The translations under genes were made by a program, and so were the position numbers. Below, in pieces: positions 40,122 through 50,012 of a stretch of DNA of 64,000 nt. Source of the DNA: Lautropia mirabilis (GTDB lineage: Bacteria; Pseudomonadota; Gammaproteobacteria; Burkholderiales; Burkholderiaceae_E); the NCBI RefSeq assembly GCF_900637555.1, contig NZ_LR134378.1, positions 2,366,001-2,430,000 of the forward strand. Direction: 5' to 3'. The notes below the pieces were generated by a model. It was not told where the DNA came from and ran no database searches. It worked only from the letters and a program-made list of their open reading frames with translations. Positions within the stretch are counted from its first letter, which is position 1. Each line of letters opens with the position of its first letter.

Positions 40122-41021
40122 TCAGCCTGCCTTGGTCGTGCGACGGCCCGGCTTGCGGCGGGAGAAGGCGCGCGGCAGCACCAGCGCGGCACCCACCAGG
40201 ATGGCCGTGATCAGGTTCAGGTCCTGGGCTTCCAGGCCGATGAAATCGCTGTTGAGGGCGATGGCGATGACCAGCCGGTACAGCACGGCCCCCAGCACGA
40301 CAGCCAGCGTGGTCCAGATGATGCGCCGCGCCGGCAGGATGCCTTCGCCGACGATGACGGCCGCCAGGCCGATGACGATGGTGCCGATTCCCATGGAGAT
40401 GTCGGCGCCGCCCTGGCTCTGCGCGAACAGCGCCCCCGCCAGGCCCACCAGCGCGTTGGAGATGGCCATGCCCAGCAGCACGGCATTGCCCGTGTTGACC
40501 CCCTGGGCACGCGCCATGCGGCCATTGGCGCCGGTAGCGCGCAGTGCCAGCCCCAGCTGGGAGGCAAAGAAGCGATCCAGCAGCAGCTTGAGTACGGCCA
40601 CCAGCAGCAGCATGGCCAGCGGGCGCTCGACATAGTCAGGCAGCCAGCCGGGCAGGAAGGAAAAGACCGTGGGCTCGGAAATGAGCGGCACGTTGGGCCC
40701 CCCCATCACCCGCAGGTTGATGGAGTAGAGCGCGATCATCACCAGGATGCCGGCCAGCAGGTCCATGATGCGGAGCCGGACGTTGAGCCAGCCCGTGACC
40801 AGACCGGCCGCAGCCCCTGCCAGCATGCCGGCACCCGTGGCCAGGAAGGGATTGTGACCGGTGGAGATGAGGATGGCGGCCGTGGCCGCACCCAGCGGAA
40901 ACGAGCCGTCGACAGTCAGGTCCGGGAAGTTCAGGACCCGAAAGGTGATGAACACACCCAGGGCCACCAGGCTGAAGACCAGGCCGATCTCCAGCGACCC
41001 CCACAGGGTATAGAAGGACAC
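40122..41021 (-). CDS. ABC transporter permease (COG4120-like)
   Basis: 299 residues, eight or so membrane helices. It begins SFYTLWGSLEIGLVFSLVALGVFITFRVLNFPDLTVDGSF, whose FPDLTVDGSF motif is characteristic of this permease family (related to the branched-chain amino-acid and simple-sugar permeases). The start codon is GTG at 41021, only 2 bp after the stop of the upstream binding-protein gene. Translation is probably coupled. The C-terminus is Arg/Lys-rich. Confidence 0.92.
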   Translation of the reverse strand: MSFYTLWGSLEIGLVFSLVALGVFITFRVLNFPDLTVDGSFPLGAATAAILISTGHNPFLATGAGMLAGAAAGLVTGWLNVRLRIMDLLAGILVMIALYSINLRVMGGPNVPLISEPTVFSFLPGWLPDYVERPLAMLLLVAVLKLLLDRFFASQLGLALRATGANGRMARAQGVNTGNAVLLGMAISNALVGLAGALFAQSQGGADISMGIGTIVIGLAAVIVGEGILPARRIIWTTLAVVLGAVLYRLVIAIALNSDFIGLEAQDLNLITAILVGAALVLPRAFSRRKPGRRTTKAG

Positions 41022-41023
41022 GG

Positions 41024-42025
41024 TCAGCGCCCCAGGATCTCGGAGGCCTCGGACTGCAGCTGCGCGGACAGCTCGACGCCCTGCTTGCGGGCGGCCTCGA
41101 GATTGAGGATGAGCACCAGGTTCTCGCTGGTCTCGCTGGCCATGTCACCAGGCTTCTCGCCCTTCAGGATGCGCACGATCTGCTTGCCTGCCTGCTTGCC
41201 CAGATCACGGTAGTCGACGCTGAGCACCGCCAGGGCGCCACGCCGGATGCTGCCGGTATCGGCCGCCACCAGCGGGATCCTGGCGTCATTGCCCACCTTG
41301 GCCACCGCTTCATAGGCGGCGACCACATTGTTGTCGGTACCGGTGTAGATGAGATCGACCTTGCCCACCAGCCGACGCGCCGCCTGCCCCACATCGACTG
41401 AACGGGGGGCCGCAGCCTCGACCAGCTCGATGCCGGCCTTGGACAGCGCCGCCTTCATCTCGTTCACGGCGACCTTGGAATTGGCCTCGGCCGGGTTGTA
41501 GATCATGCCGACCGTCTTGACGGAGGGAACGATCTTGCGGATGAGCTCGACCTGCCGGCCGGGCTCCAGGCGATCGGAGACGCCAGTGACGTTGGTGCCC
41601 GACGGGCCCATGGTCTTGACGAGCTGGGCCGCGACCGGGTCGGTGACGGCGCCGTAGACCACCGGAATCTGCTTGGTGGCCGCCACCACGGCCTGTGCGG
41701 CCGGGGTGCTGATGGCCAGGATGGCCGCGGGCTGGCTGCCCACGAACTTGCGGGCAATCTGGGCCACCGTGCCGGTATTGCCCTGGGCACTCTGGAAGGT
41801 CCAGTCCAGTGTCTTGCCGGATTCGTAGCCGGCCTCCTTCAGGGCTTCGGCCGCGCCATCGCGGAAGGCGTCCAGTGCCTGGTGGTCGACGATGGTGACG
41901 ACGTTGACGGCAGGCGGCTCATCGGCAAAGGCCAGCGATGCGGCCAGCAGGCCACTGGTGGCCACGGCCGTTGCGGCTGCCATTCTGAGAAACGGACGAC
42001 GTACTGCGAAACGCGCTTCACGCAT
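41024..42025 (-). CDS. ABC transporter substrate-binding protein (COG2984/TrpX-like), copy 2
   Basis: 333 residues. The signal peptide is at 1-34 (SGLLAASLAFADE). The mature domain matches copy 1 almost segment for segment: VVTIVDHQALDAFRDG, SAQGNTGT, IARKFVGSQPAAILAISTPAAQA, GTNVTGVSDRL, GMIYNPAEANS and YTGTDNNVVAAYE. This copy is the promoter-proximal gene of the operon, directly coupled to the permease. The start is ATG 42025 with GGAGAG 7 nt upstream. The frame is open further up without conservation. The ligand is unknown. Confidence 0.92.
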   Translation of the reverse strand: MREARFAVRRPFLRMAAATAVATSGLLAASLAFADEPPAVNVVTIVDHQALDAFRDGAAEALKEAGYESGKTLDWTFQSAQGNTGTVAQIARKFVGSQPAAILAISTPAAQAVVAATKQIPVVYGAVTDPVAAQLVKTMGPSGTNVTGVSDRLEPGRQVELIRKIVPSVKTVGMIYNPAEANSKVAVNEMKAALSKAGIELVEAAAPRSVDVGQAARRLVGKVDLIYTGTDNNVVAAYEAVAKVGNDARIPLVAADTGSIRRGALAVLSVDYRDLGKQAGKQIVRILKGEKPGDMASETSENLVLILNLEAARKQGVELSAQLQSEASEILGR

Positions 42026-42068
42026 CGGGGGGCTCTCCGACTGACTGACTCTTGGACTGAAGGCGGGG

Positions 42069-42074
42069 ATTATA
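42069..42074 (-). promoter_or_regulatory. -10 element of the ABC operon promoter
   Basis: A consensus TATAAT on the minus strand (complement of 42069-42074) about 45 bp upstream of the first binding-protein gene. The transcription start would be near 42062. The -35 at 17-18 bp is poor, so an activator may be needed. Confidence 0.5.
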
Positions 42075-42288
42075 CGGGTACACCACACCCCCGGCACGCG
42101 CCTTGACAGCAATGATCGACTTTCTGCCGGAATGCCTGCAAAGGTTCCGGACGCGTGCCCTGAGGGTTGTGCACAACACATGCGCCGATGCCGACCCCGA
42201 TGTTCCGGGCGTCAAGCAAAATGTGACACAGTGTGTGCTAGTCTCTCCGACTCGTTTTCTGCCCGCCACTCTCCCAGGACCCTGCATC

Positions 42289-43053
42289 ATGGAATGGCTG
42301 ATCGTCACGCTCGCCTCCTTTGCCGCCGGTCTGGTGGATGCCATCGTCGGCGGTGGCGGCCTGATCCTGATCCCCGCCCTGTTCACCACCTTCCCGGACA
42401 CCTCGCCGGCCACGCTCTTCGGCACCAACAAGAGCGCCGCGGTCTGGGGCACGGGCATGTCCGCCTGGCAGTACGGACAGCGGGTACGGCGGCGCTGGTC
42501 GGTGCTGCTGCCAGCCTTTGGCTGCGCGATGCTGGGCAGCCTGCTGGGTGCCTGGGCCGTCACGCAGGTCGACCCCAGCTTCCTGCGCCGGCTGCTGCCG
42601 CTGGTGCTGCTGGCCGTGCTGGTCAACACGCTGCGCCGCAAGGATCTGGGCACCGAGGCGCGGAATCTGCACACGGAGCGCGTCGAGACGCTGCTGATGG
42701 GGATCATCGCGCTGGTGATCGGCTTCTATGACGGATTCTTCGGCCCCGGCACCGGCAGCTTCTTCGTCTTTCTCTTCGTGCGGGTGCTGGGCCATGATTT
42801 CCTGCAGGCCTCGGCCAACGCCAAGGTGCTGAACATGGCCACCAACCTGTCGGCACTGGGGCTCTTTGCCAGCACCGGTCATGTCTGGTGGCAGGTTGGC
42901 GCCGCCATGGCGGTGGCCAATGTGGCCGGCGCACTCATCGGCTCCCGGCTGGCGCTGCGCTACGGCGCAGGCTTCGTGCGCCATGCCTTCATCCTGGTGG
43001 TAGGAGCGCTGATATTGAAGACGGGCTGGGATGCGCTGAAGACGCTCTATTGA
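42289..43053 (+). CDS. TauE/SafE family sulfite/anion exporter-like membrane protein
   Basis: 254 residues with about eight membrane helices. The two family repeats are visible: GLVDAIVGGGGLILIPAL near the N-terminus and GFYDGFFGPGTGSFFVFLFV in the middle. TauE/SafE proteins are proposed to move sulfite, sulfoacetate or related organosulfur anions; the substrate here is not defined. The start is ATG 42289, where the first membrane helix begins. The open frame upstream lacks conservation. It is followed 77 bp later by the TehA-like gene on the same strand. Confidence 0.88.
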   Translation: MEWLIVTLASFAAGLVDAIVGGGGLILIPALFTTFPDTSPATLFGTNKSAAVWGTGMSAWQYGQRVRRRWSVLLPAFGCAMLGSLLGAWAVTQVDPSFLRRLLPLVLLAVLVNTLRRKDLGTEARNLHTERVETLLMGIIALVIGFYDGFFGPGTGSFFVFLFVRVLGHDFLQASANAKVLNMATNLSALGLFASTGHVWWQVGAAMAVANVAGALIGSRLALRYGAGFVRHAFILVVGALILKTGWDALKTLY

Positions 43054-43130
43054 CCACAAGTCGCTGTGGTCATGGACCTGCCTGCCCGGAAGACGGAAAA
43101 TGCCCCCTTTTCCTCTTTCCAATCGACACC

Positions 43131-44090
43131 ATGGCCGACGCACCCGCTGCCAAACCCTTCCCCATTCCATTGAGCTACTTCGGCATTGCCCTGGGCACGG
43201 CGGGACTGGGCATGTCATGGCGCTACGCTGCCACGGTCGGTCAGGCGCCCGCCTGGCCCGGCGAGAGCCTGCTGGCCCTGGCCGGTGTGGTCTGGCTGCT
43301 GCTGATGCTGGCCTGGTTCGCCAAGTTCCTGGCCTTCCGGCCGGCCTTCCGGGCCGACTTCCAGGATCTGGTGCAGTGCTGCTTCATCAGCCTGATCCCC
43401 ATCACCACCATCATGAGTGGCCTGTCGCTGCGCCCTTATGCCGCAGCTCCGGCCGAAGTGCTGATCTATCTGGGCATCGTCGGCCAGCTGGTCTTTGCCA
43501 TGTACCGCGCGGCCGGCCTGTGGCGCGGGCTGCATACTTCCAAGGCCACCACGCCCATCATCTACCTGCCGACGGTGGCCACCAGCTTCGTCAGCGCCAT
43601 GGCCATGAGCGCGATGCAGCAGCCGGAGATCGCCACCCTGTTCTTCGGCGCCGGCGTGCTGTCATGGATGAGCCTGGAGGCGGCCATCCTGGGACGACTG
43701 CGCACGGAAACAGCCATCGACCCGAAGGTGCGGGGCATCATCGGCATCCAGCTGGCGCCCGCCTTCGTGGGCTGCAGCGCCTATTTCGGCATCAACGGCG
43801 GACAGGTGGACATGGTGGCGCTGATGCTGATCGGCTACGGCACGCTTCAGCTGCTCTTCCTGCTGCGGCTGCTGCCCTGGGTGCTGGAAGGCGGCTTCAC
43901 CATGAGCCTGTGGGGCTTCTCGTTCGGCCTGGCCGCCATGGCAGGCTGCGGCATGCACCTGGTGGTGCTGAATCCGCGACTGGCACTGCTGGGTCACGCG
44001 CTCTGGGGCATCGGCACCGCCCTGGTGGGACTGCTGTGGCTGTACACGCTGCTGAGCATCGTGCGGGGCCGGTTCTTCGTGCGGGGATGA
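43131..44090 (+). CDS. TehA/TDT-family transporter (SLAC1-like)
   Basis: 319 residues with ten predicted membrane helices. IPLSYFGIALGTAGLGMSWR opens the protein, and SLRPYAAAP and GCSAYFGING occur later. This fits the tellurite-resistance/dicarboxylate transporter (TDT) family, structurally related to the plant SLAC1 anion channel. Substrates in the family include anions, C4-dicarboxylates and sulfite, so pairing with TauE/SafE would suit an anion-export role. That pairing is inference from adjacency. It ends convergently 48 bp from the spermidine-synthase-like gene. Confidence 0.85.
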   Translation: MADAPAAKPFPIPLSYFGIALGTAGLGMSWRYAATVGQAPAWPGESLLALAGVVWLLLMLAWFAKFLAFRPAFRADFQDLVQCCFISLIPITTIMSGLSLRPYAAAPAEVLIYLGIVGQLVFAMYRAAGLWRGLHTSKATTPIIYLPTVATSFVSAMAMSAMQQPEIATLFFGAGVLSWMSLEAAILGRLRTETAIDPKVRGIIGIQLAPAFVGCSAYFGINGGQVDMVALMLIGYGTLQLLFLLRLLPWVLEGGFTMSLWGFSFGLAAMAGCGMHLVVLNPRLALLGHALWGIGTALVGLLWLYTLLSIVRGRFFVRG

Positions 44091-44138
44091 ACGAACAACA
44101 CGGGGAAAGGGTGCCGCCGTGCCCTTCTCCCGGCGCTG

Positions 44139-44954
44139 CTATCGACCGAGCCCCAGCTGGTCGGCCACGGCCCGGGCCCACTTGCGTGCCGGCAGGCCGT
44201 AGTCCTCTTCCAGCACGCGGGCGCGCGCCAGCAGCTGCCGGCGGCTGACCTGCAGGGGCGGCCCCTTCAGGGCCAGCAGCACCAGGTTGCCCTCGTCCTG
44301 CGGATCCAGCAGCAGCACCTGCGGGAAGATGGCACGGATGCGCTCCTCACTGCGTGCGAAGGAGGCATGGCGGCCAAACAGGTTGACCACCATGATGCCC
44401 GGCTCGGCCAGGCTTCGGTAGCAGCTTCGATAGAAGCGGCTGCCGTCATGCACGGGGCCGGCCGCCTCCTCGTCGTACAGGTCCACCTGGATGACGCCGA
44501 AGCCCTCCCGGTTGGCCGGATCACCGACAAAGTCGGCCGCATCGCCCTGCACCAGCATCAGCCGGTCGTCTTCCGGGGGCAGGCCGAACCACTGGCGCGC
44601 CACCCACGGCAGCTGCTGGCTGATCTCCACCACCGTGGTGGCCGTGTCCGGGCAATGGCGATGGGTGAACTTGGTGAGCGCGGCTGCCCCCAGCCCCAGC
44701 TGCAGCACCTGGGCCGGCGGCTCCAGGAACAGCAGCCAGGCCATCATGTCCTGGATGTAGGACAGCACCAGCTCATCAGGATGCTCGATGTCCATGGCGC
44801 CCTGCACCCAGGGCGAGCCGAAGTGCAGGTAGCGGATGCCGTCCAGCTCGGAGAAGCTGATGACGGGCTCGGAAACCCGCTTCGCCTGGCTGCGCTTACG
44901 CGGACTGCGGGTGCTGGTCCGGGTACCGTCGGTCTTCTGTCTGGCCATGCTCAT
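44139..44954 (-). CDS. Spermidine-synthase-like methyltransferase-fold protein
   Basis: 271 residues. The Rossmann core is clear: FLEPPAQVLQLGLGAAALTKF is the nucleotide-binding loop, TVVEISQQLPWVA follows, then LMLVQGDAADFV and VIQVDLYDEEAAGPVHDGSRFYRSCYRSL. In spermidine synthases the catalytic loop reads DxxDP(x)GP. Here it is DLYDEEAAGP, with both Asp kept but the Pro lost and two residues added. A true aminopropyltransferase is therefore uncertain. Residues 1-25 are Arg/Ser/Lys-rich. ATG 44948 is an alternative start. It lies downstream of the VOC gene on the same strand. Confidence 0.75.
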   Translation of the reverse strand: MSMARQKTDGTRTSTRSPRKRSQAKRVSEPVISFSELDGIRYLHFGSPWVQGAMDIEHPDELVLSYIQDMMAWLLFLEPPAQVLQLGLGAAALTKFTHRHCPDTATTVVEISQQLPWVARQWFGLPPEDDRLMLVQGDAADFVGDPANREGFGVIQVDLYDEEAAGPVHDGSRFYRSCYRSLAEPGIMVVNLFGRHASFARSEERIRAIFPQVLLLDPQDEGNLVLLALKGPPLQVSRRQLLARARVLEEDYGLPARKWARAVADQLGLGR

Positions 44955-44993
44955 GAGGGTGGGTGTTCGGGGTTGCAAGGAGAACCTGACCTG

Positions 44994-45344
44994 TCATTCG
45001 TGGCAAAGCACATTGACCAGACGTCCGAAAGGATCTCGCAGGAAGAAGCGGCGGACGCCCCAGGCCTCGGTGATGGGGCCATGCTCGATCGCCAGGCCTG
45101 ACGCCAATGCACGACGATGGACCTCGTCAAGATTGTCGACTTCGATGGAGAGGTCTGGAACCGGTGTCCCCGCCCCTCCCTCGCAGGCAATGCTGATCTG
45201 CGGAGCCATCTGGCCGTCCGAGGCATACGTGACGATCCAGCCGTGATCCATCACCACGTCCATGTCGAGGATATCGGCATAGAAACGCCGGGCGTCTTCC
45301 AGCCGATCTGCCTTGATGTTGGTAATGATGCGTTTCACGGCCAC
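44994..45344 (-). CDS. VOC (glyoxalase/bleomycin-resistance fold) protein
   Basis: 116 residues with paired beta-alpha-beta-beta-beta units: RIITNIKADRLEDARRFYADILDMDV, then VPDLSIEVDNLDEVHRRALASG and WGVRRFFLRDPFGRLVNVLCHE. The RDPFG(R/N) end motif is standard for VOC proteins, which include glyoxalases, dioxygenases and antibiotic-binding proteins. The His at the usual first metal site is not evident, so metal binding is doubtful. Its function is unknown. It is separated by about 110 bp from htpG, which reads toward the same side. Confidence 0.85.
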   Translation of the reverse strand: MAVKRIITNIKADRLEDARRFYADILDMDVVMDHGWIVTYASDGQMAPQISIACEGGAGTPVPDLSIEVDNLDEVHRRALASGLAIEHGPITEAWGVRRFFLRDPFGRLVNVLCHE

Positions 45345-45456
45345 GAGGACTCTCCTTCAAAATGCACAATGCGCCCCCCGAAGCATGGCTCCAGGAAGGC
45401 GCAAGGTTACTACGACTTACGTGCACCGGCCCCGATCTCGGAGCCGACAGCCGCGA

Positions 45457-47511
<2,055 letters not shown>

Positions 47512-47545
47512 GGTGCTTGGTGGTTTGCAGATATCGTGGGAAAGC

Positions 47546-47573
47546 AGATAGGCGCGACACCTTCTTTTTCAAG
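47546..47573 (-). promoter_or_regulatory. Sigma-32 heat-shock promoter of htpG
   Basis: On the minus strand CTTGAAA (complement of 47567-47573) is followed after 14 bp by CCTATCT (complement of 47546-47552). This agrees with the RpoH consensus CTTGAAA-N(11-16)-CCCATnT. Transcription would begin near 47540, giving a leader of about 30 nt before the htpG ATG. Confidence 0.75.
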
Positions 47574-47623
47574 GTCCTGGCGGGAAAGAAAATCCCGGAC
47601 GCGCCCTCCGATGGCAGGCGGGG

Positions 47624-49966
47624 TCAGGCCGCCGGCTCGGTGCCGGGCAGCCATAGCCGCACGTCCTTCCAGCGCGGGTCAAGCTGCTTGCCCTTGCGGC
47701 CGCGGGTGCCGGTGTTGGCGGCGATCTCGCGGGTGCTCATCGTGCGGCTCTGCGGCTTGGCCATGCGGCCGGTGCCGGTAACGACAAGGCCGGTGTCGGC
47801 CGCAACGATGACCTGGCGCAGTTTCTCCTTCTTCTCCAGGCCCATCAGGGTCACGCCCCGGCCCCCCTTGTGCAGGGTCTTCACCTCGGACACGGGGTAG
47901 GCCAGCACCCTGCCCTTGTCGCCGCCGCCCTGACCGTCGCTCAGGCAGACGACGGTGGCATCCGTGCGGCTGGCATCGAACAGCACGGGGGGCAGCGGCA
48001 CGTCACCTTCTTCCAGGGTGAGGAAGTGCTTGCCGGCCTTCATCCGGCTCTGCCAGTCACCGGCCACGCAGGTCAGGCCAAAGCCCTTCTCGGTGGCCAG
48101 CAGCACGCCCGCATCGGCCGGAGCCGCAAAGGCATGCAGGATCTGGGAACCGGCTTCCAGCTCGACGAAGCTGGTGACGGGCACCCCATCACCCCGCGCC
48201 GAGGGCAGTCCTGCCACTGGAATGGAATAGACCCGGCCGTTGCTGGCCAGGGCATGGAGCTGGTCAGTGGTCTTGACCTCGTATGCACCGGCCAGCTCGT
48301 CACCGGTCTTGAAGTTGAACTGGCGGGCATCGTGGCCATGCCCCTGACGGGACCGCACCCAGCCCTTGGCCGAGATGATGACGGTGACAGGCTCTTCCAC
48401 CTGACGGGCCTCGACAGCCGCCTTCTCGGCAGCCTCGATGAGCGTGCGGCGGTCGTCGCCGTAAGTCTTGATGTCGGCCTCGATTTCCTTGATGACGGCC
48501 TTCTTCAGCGTGGCCTCGCTGCCCAGCAGGCCCTGCAGCTTCTTGCGCTCATCGAACAGCTCCTTCAGCTCCTGCTCGATGCGGATGGCCTCCAGGCGTG
48601 CCAGCTGGCGCAGGCGAATCTCCAGGATGTCCTCGGCCTGGCGCTCGGTCAGCCCGAAGGCCTGCATCAGCGCGGGCTTGGGCTCATCCGATTCACGGAT
48701 GATGCGGATGACCTCGTCGATGTTGAGCAGTACCAGCTGCCGCCCTTCAAGGATGTGGATGCGGTCCTCGACCTTGCCCAGACGGTGGGCGCTGCGCCGG
48801 CGCACGGTGTGCAACCGGAAGTCGATCCATTCCTGCAGGATCTCGGTGAGCGTCTTCTGGCGGGGCCGCTTGTCCTGCCCCAGCATCACCAGGTTGATGG
48901 ACACCGAAGTTTCCAGACTGGTGCAGGCCAGCAGCGTGTTGACCAGCAGCGCCTGCTCGATGCGGGAGGTCTTGGGCTCGAACACCAGGCGCACGGCGGC
49001 CTCGCGGCCGCTTTCGTCGCGCACGGCGTCCATCACGTTCAGGATCTGCGACTTGGCCTGCAGCTGCTCGGGCGTGAGCGCCTTCTTGCCGCTGCGCACC
49101 TTCGGGTTGCTCAGCTCCTCGACCTCTTCCAGCACCTTCTGGGACGAGACACCATGCGGCAGCTCATCGACAACCAGCTGCCACTGGCCCCGGGCCAGTT
49201 CCTCGATGTGATAGCGGGCACGCACGCGGATGGAGCCCCGGCCGCTGCGGTAGGCCTCGGCCAGGTCCGCACTGCTGCTGATGATCTGGCCGCCGCCCGG
49301 GAAGTCGGGGCCGGGCATGATCTGCATCAGCGCCTCGTGCGACAGCTTCGGATCGCGGATGAGGGCAATGGCGGCCTGGGCCACCTCCACCAGGTTGTGC
49401 GAGGGAATCTCGGTGGCCATGGCCACGGCAATGCCCGAGGCGCCGTTGAGCAGGATCATCGGCAGCCGCGCCGGCAGCAGTTCCGGCTCGGTGGCCGAGC
49501 CGTCGTAGTTTGGCACGAATTCCACCGTACCCTGGTCGATCTCGTCGAGCAGCAGGCGGGCGTACTGCGTGAGCCGTGCCTCGGTGTAACGCATGGCGGC
49601 CGCGCCGTCGCCATCACGCGAACCGAAGTTGCCCTGGCCATCAACCAGCGGGTAGCGCAGGCTGAAGTCCTGCGCCATGCGCACCATCGCATCGTAGGCG
49701 GCGGAATCCCCGTGCGGGTGATATTTGCCCAGCACATCACCCACCACCCGGGCCGACTTGACGGGCTTGGCGGCAGGCCCCAGCCCCATCTCGTGCATGG
49801 CAAACAGGATGCGCCGCTGCACGGGCTTCTGGCCATCGCTCACGTCAGGCAGCGCACGGCTGCGGATGGTGGAGATGGCGTAGTCCAGATAGGCCCGCTC
49901 GGCGTAGCGGGCCAGTGTCAGCCCGTCGGTGCTCTCTTCCTCGTCGAGGATGATCTCGGTATCCAT
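47624..49966 (-). CDS. parC: DNA topoisomerase IV subunit A
   Basis: 780 residues. The 5Y-CAP domain has [28 protein letters not shown], the quinolone-resistance region [21 protein letters not shown] and the active-site Tyr in [11 protein letters not shown]. The C-terminal beta-pinwheel is shorter than GyrA's and lacks a clear GyrA box, which supports ParC. With ParE it decatenates daughter chromosomes. The Ser (GDS) at the quinolone-contact position is wild-type. It lies 46 bp downstream of parE on the same strand, so the pair should be co-transcribed. Confidence 0.95.
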   Translation of the reverse strand: MDTEIILDEEESTDGLTLARYAERAYLDYAISTIRSRALPDVSDGQKPVQRRILFAMHEMGLGPAAKPVKSARVVGDVLGKYHPHGDSAAYDAMVRMAQDFSLRYPLVDGQGNFGSRDGDGAAAMRYTEARLTQYARLLLDEIDQGTVEFVPNYDGSATEPELLPARLPMILLNGASGIAVAMATEIPSHNLVEVAQAAIALIRDPKLSHEALMQIMPGPDFPGGGQIISSSADLAEAYRSGRGSIRVRARYHIEELARGQWQLVVDELPHGVSSQKVLEEVEELSNPKVRSGKKALTPEQLQAKSQILNVMDAVRDESGREAAVRLVFEPKTSRIEQALLVNTLLACTSLETSVSINLVMLGQDKRPRQKTLTEILQEWIDFRLHTVRRRSAHRLGKVEDRIHILEGRQLVLLNIDEVIRIIRESDEPKPALMQAFGLTERQAEDILEIRLRQLARLEAIRIEQELKELFDERKKLQGLLGSEATLKKAVIKEIEADIKTYGDDRRTLIEAAEKAAVEARQVEEPVTVIISAKGWVRSRQGHGHDARQFNFKTGDELAGAYEVKTTDQLHALASNGRVYSIPVAGLPSARGDGVPVTSFVELEAGSQILHAFAAPADAGVLLATEKGFGLTCVAGDWQSRMKAGKHFLTLEEGDVPLPPVLFDASRTDATVVCLSDGQGGGDKGRVLAYPVSEVKTLHKGGRGVTLMGLEKKEKLRQVIVAADTGLVVTGTGRMAKPQSRTMSTREIAANTGTRGRKGKQLDPRWKDVRLWLPGTEPAA

Positions 49967-50012
49967 TCGGTCTCGATCCGTCGGCCAGCCGCAGCCGGCC
50001 CGTTGAATTCAG

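Noticed and set aside
42103-42108. Consensus TTGACA as -35 of a promoter for the TauE/SafE gene
   Set aside because: No acceptable -10 occurs 16-18 bp downstream, and the gene start is 180 bp away.
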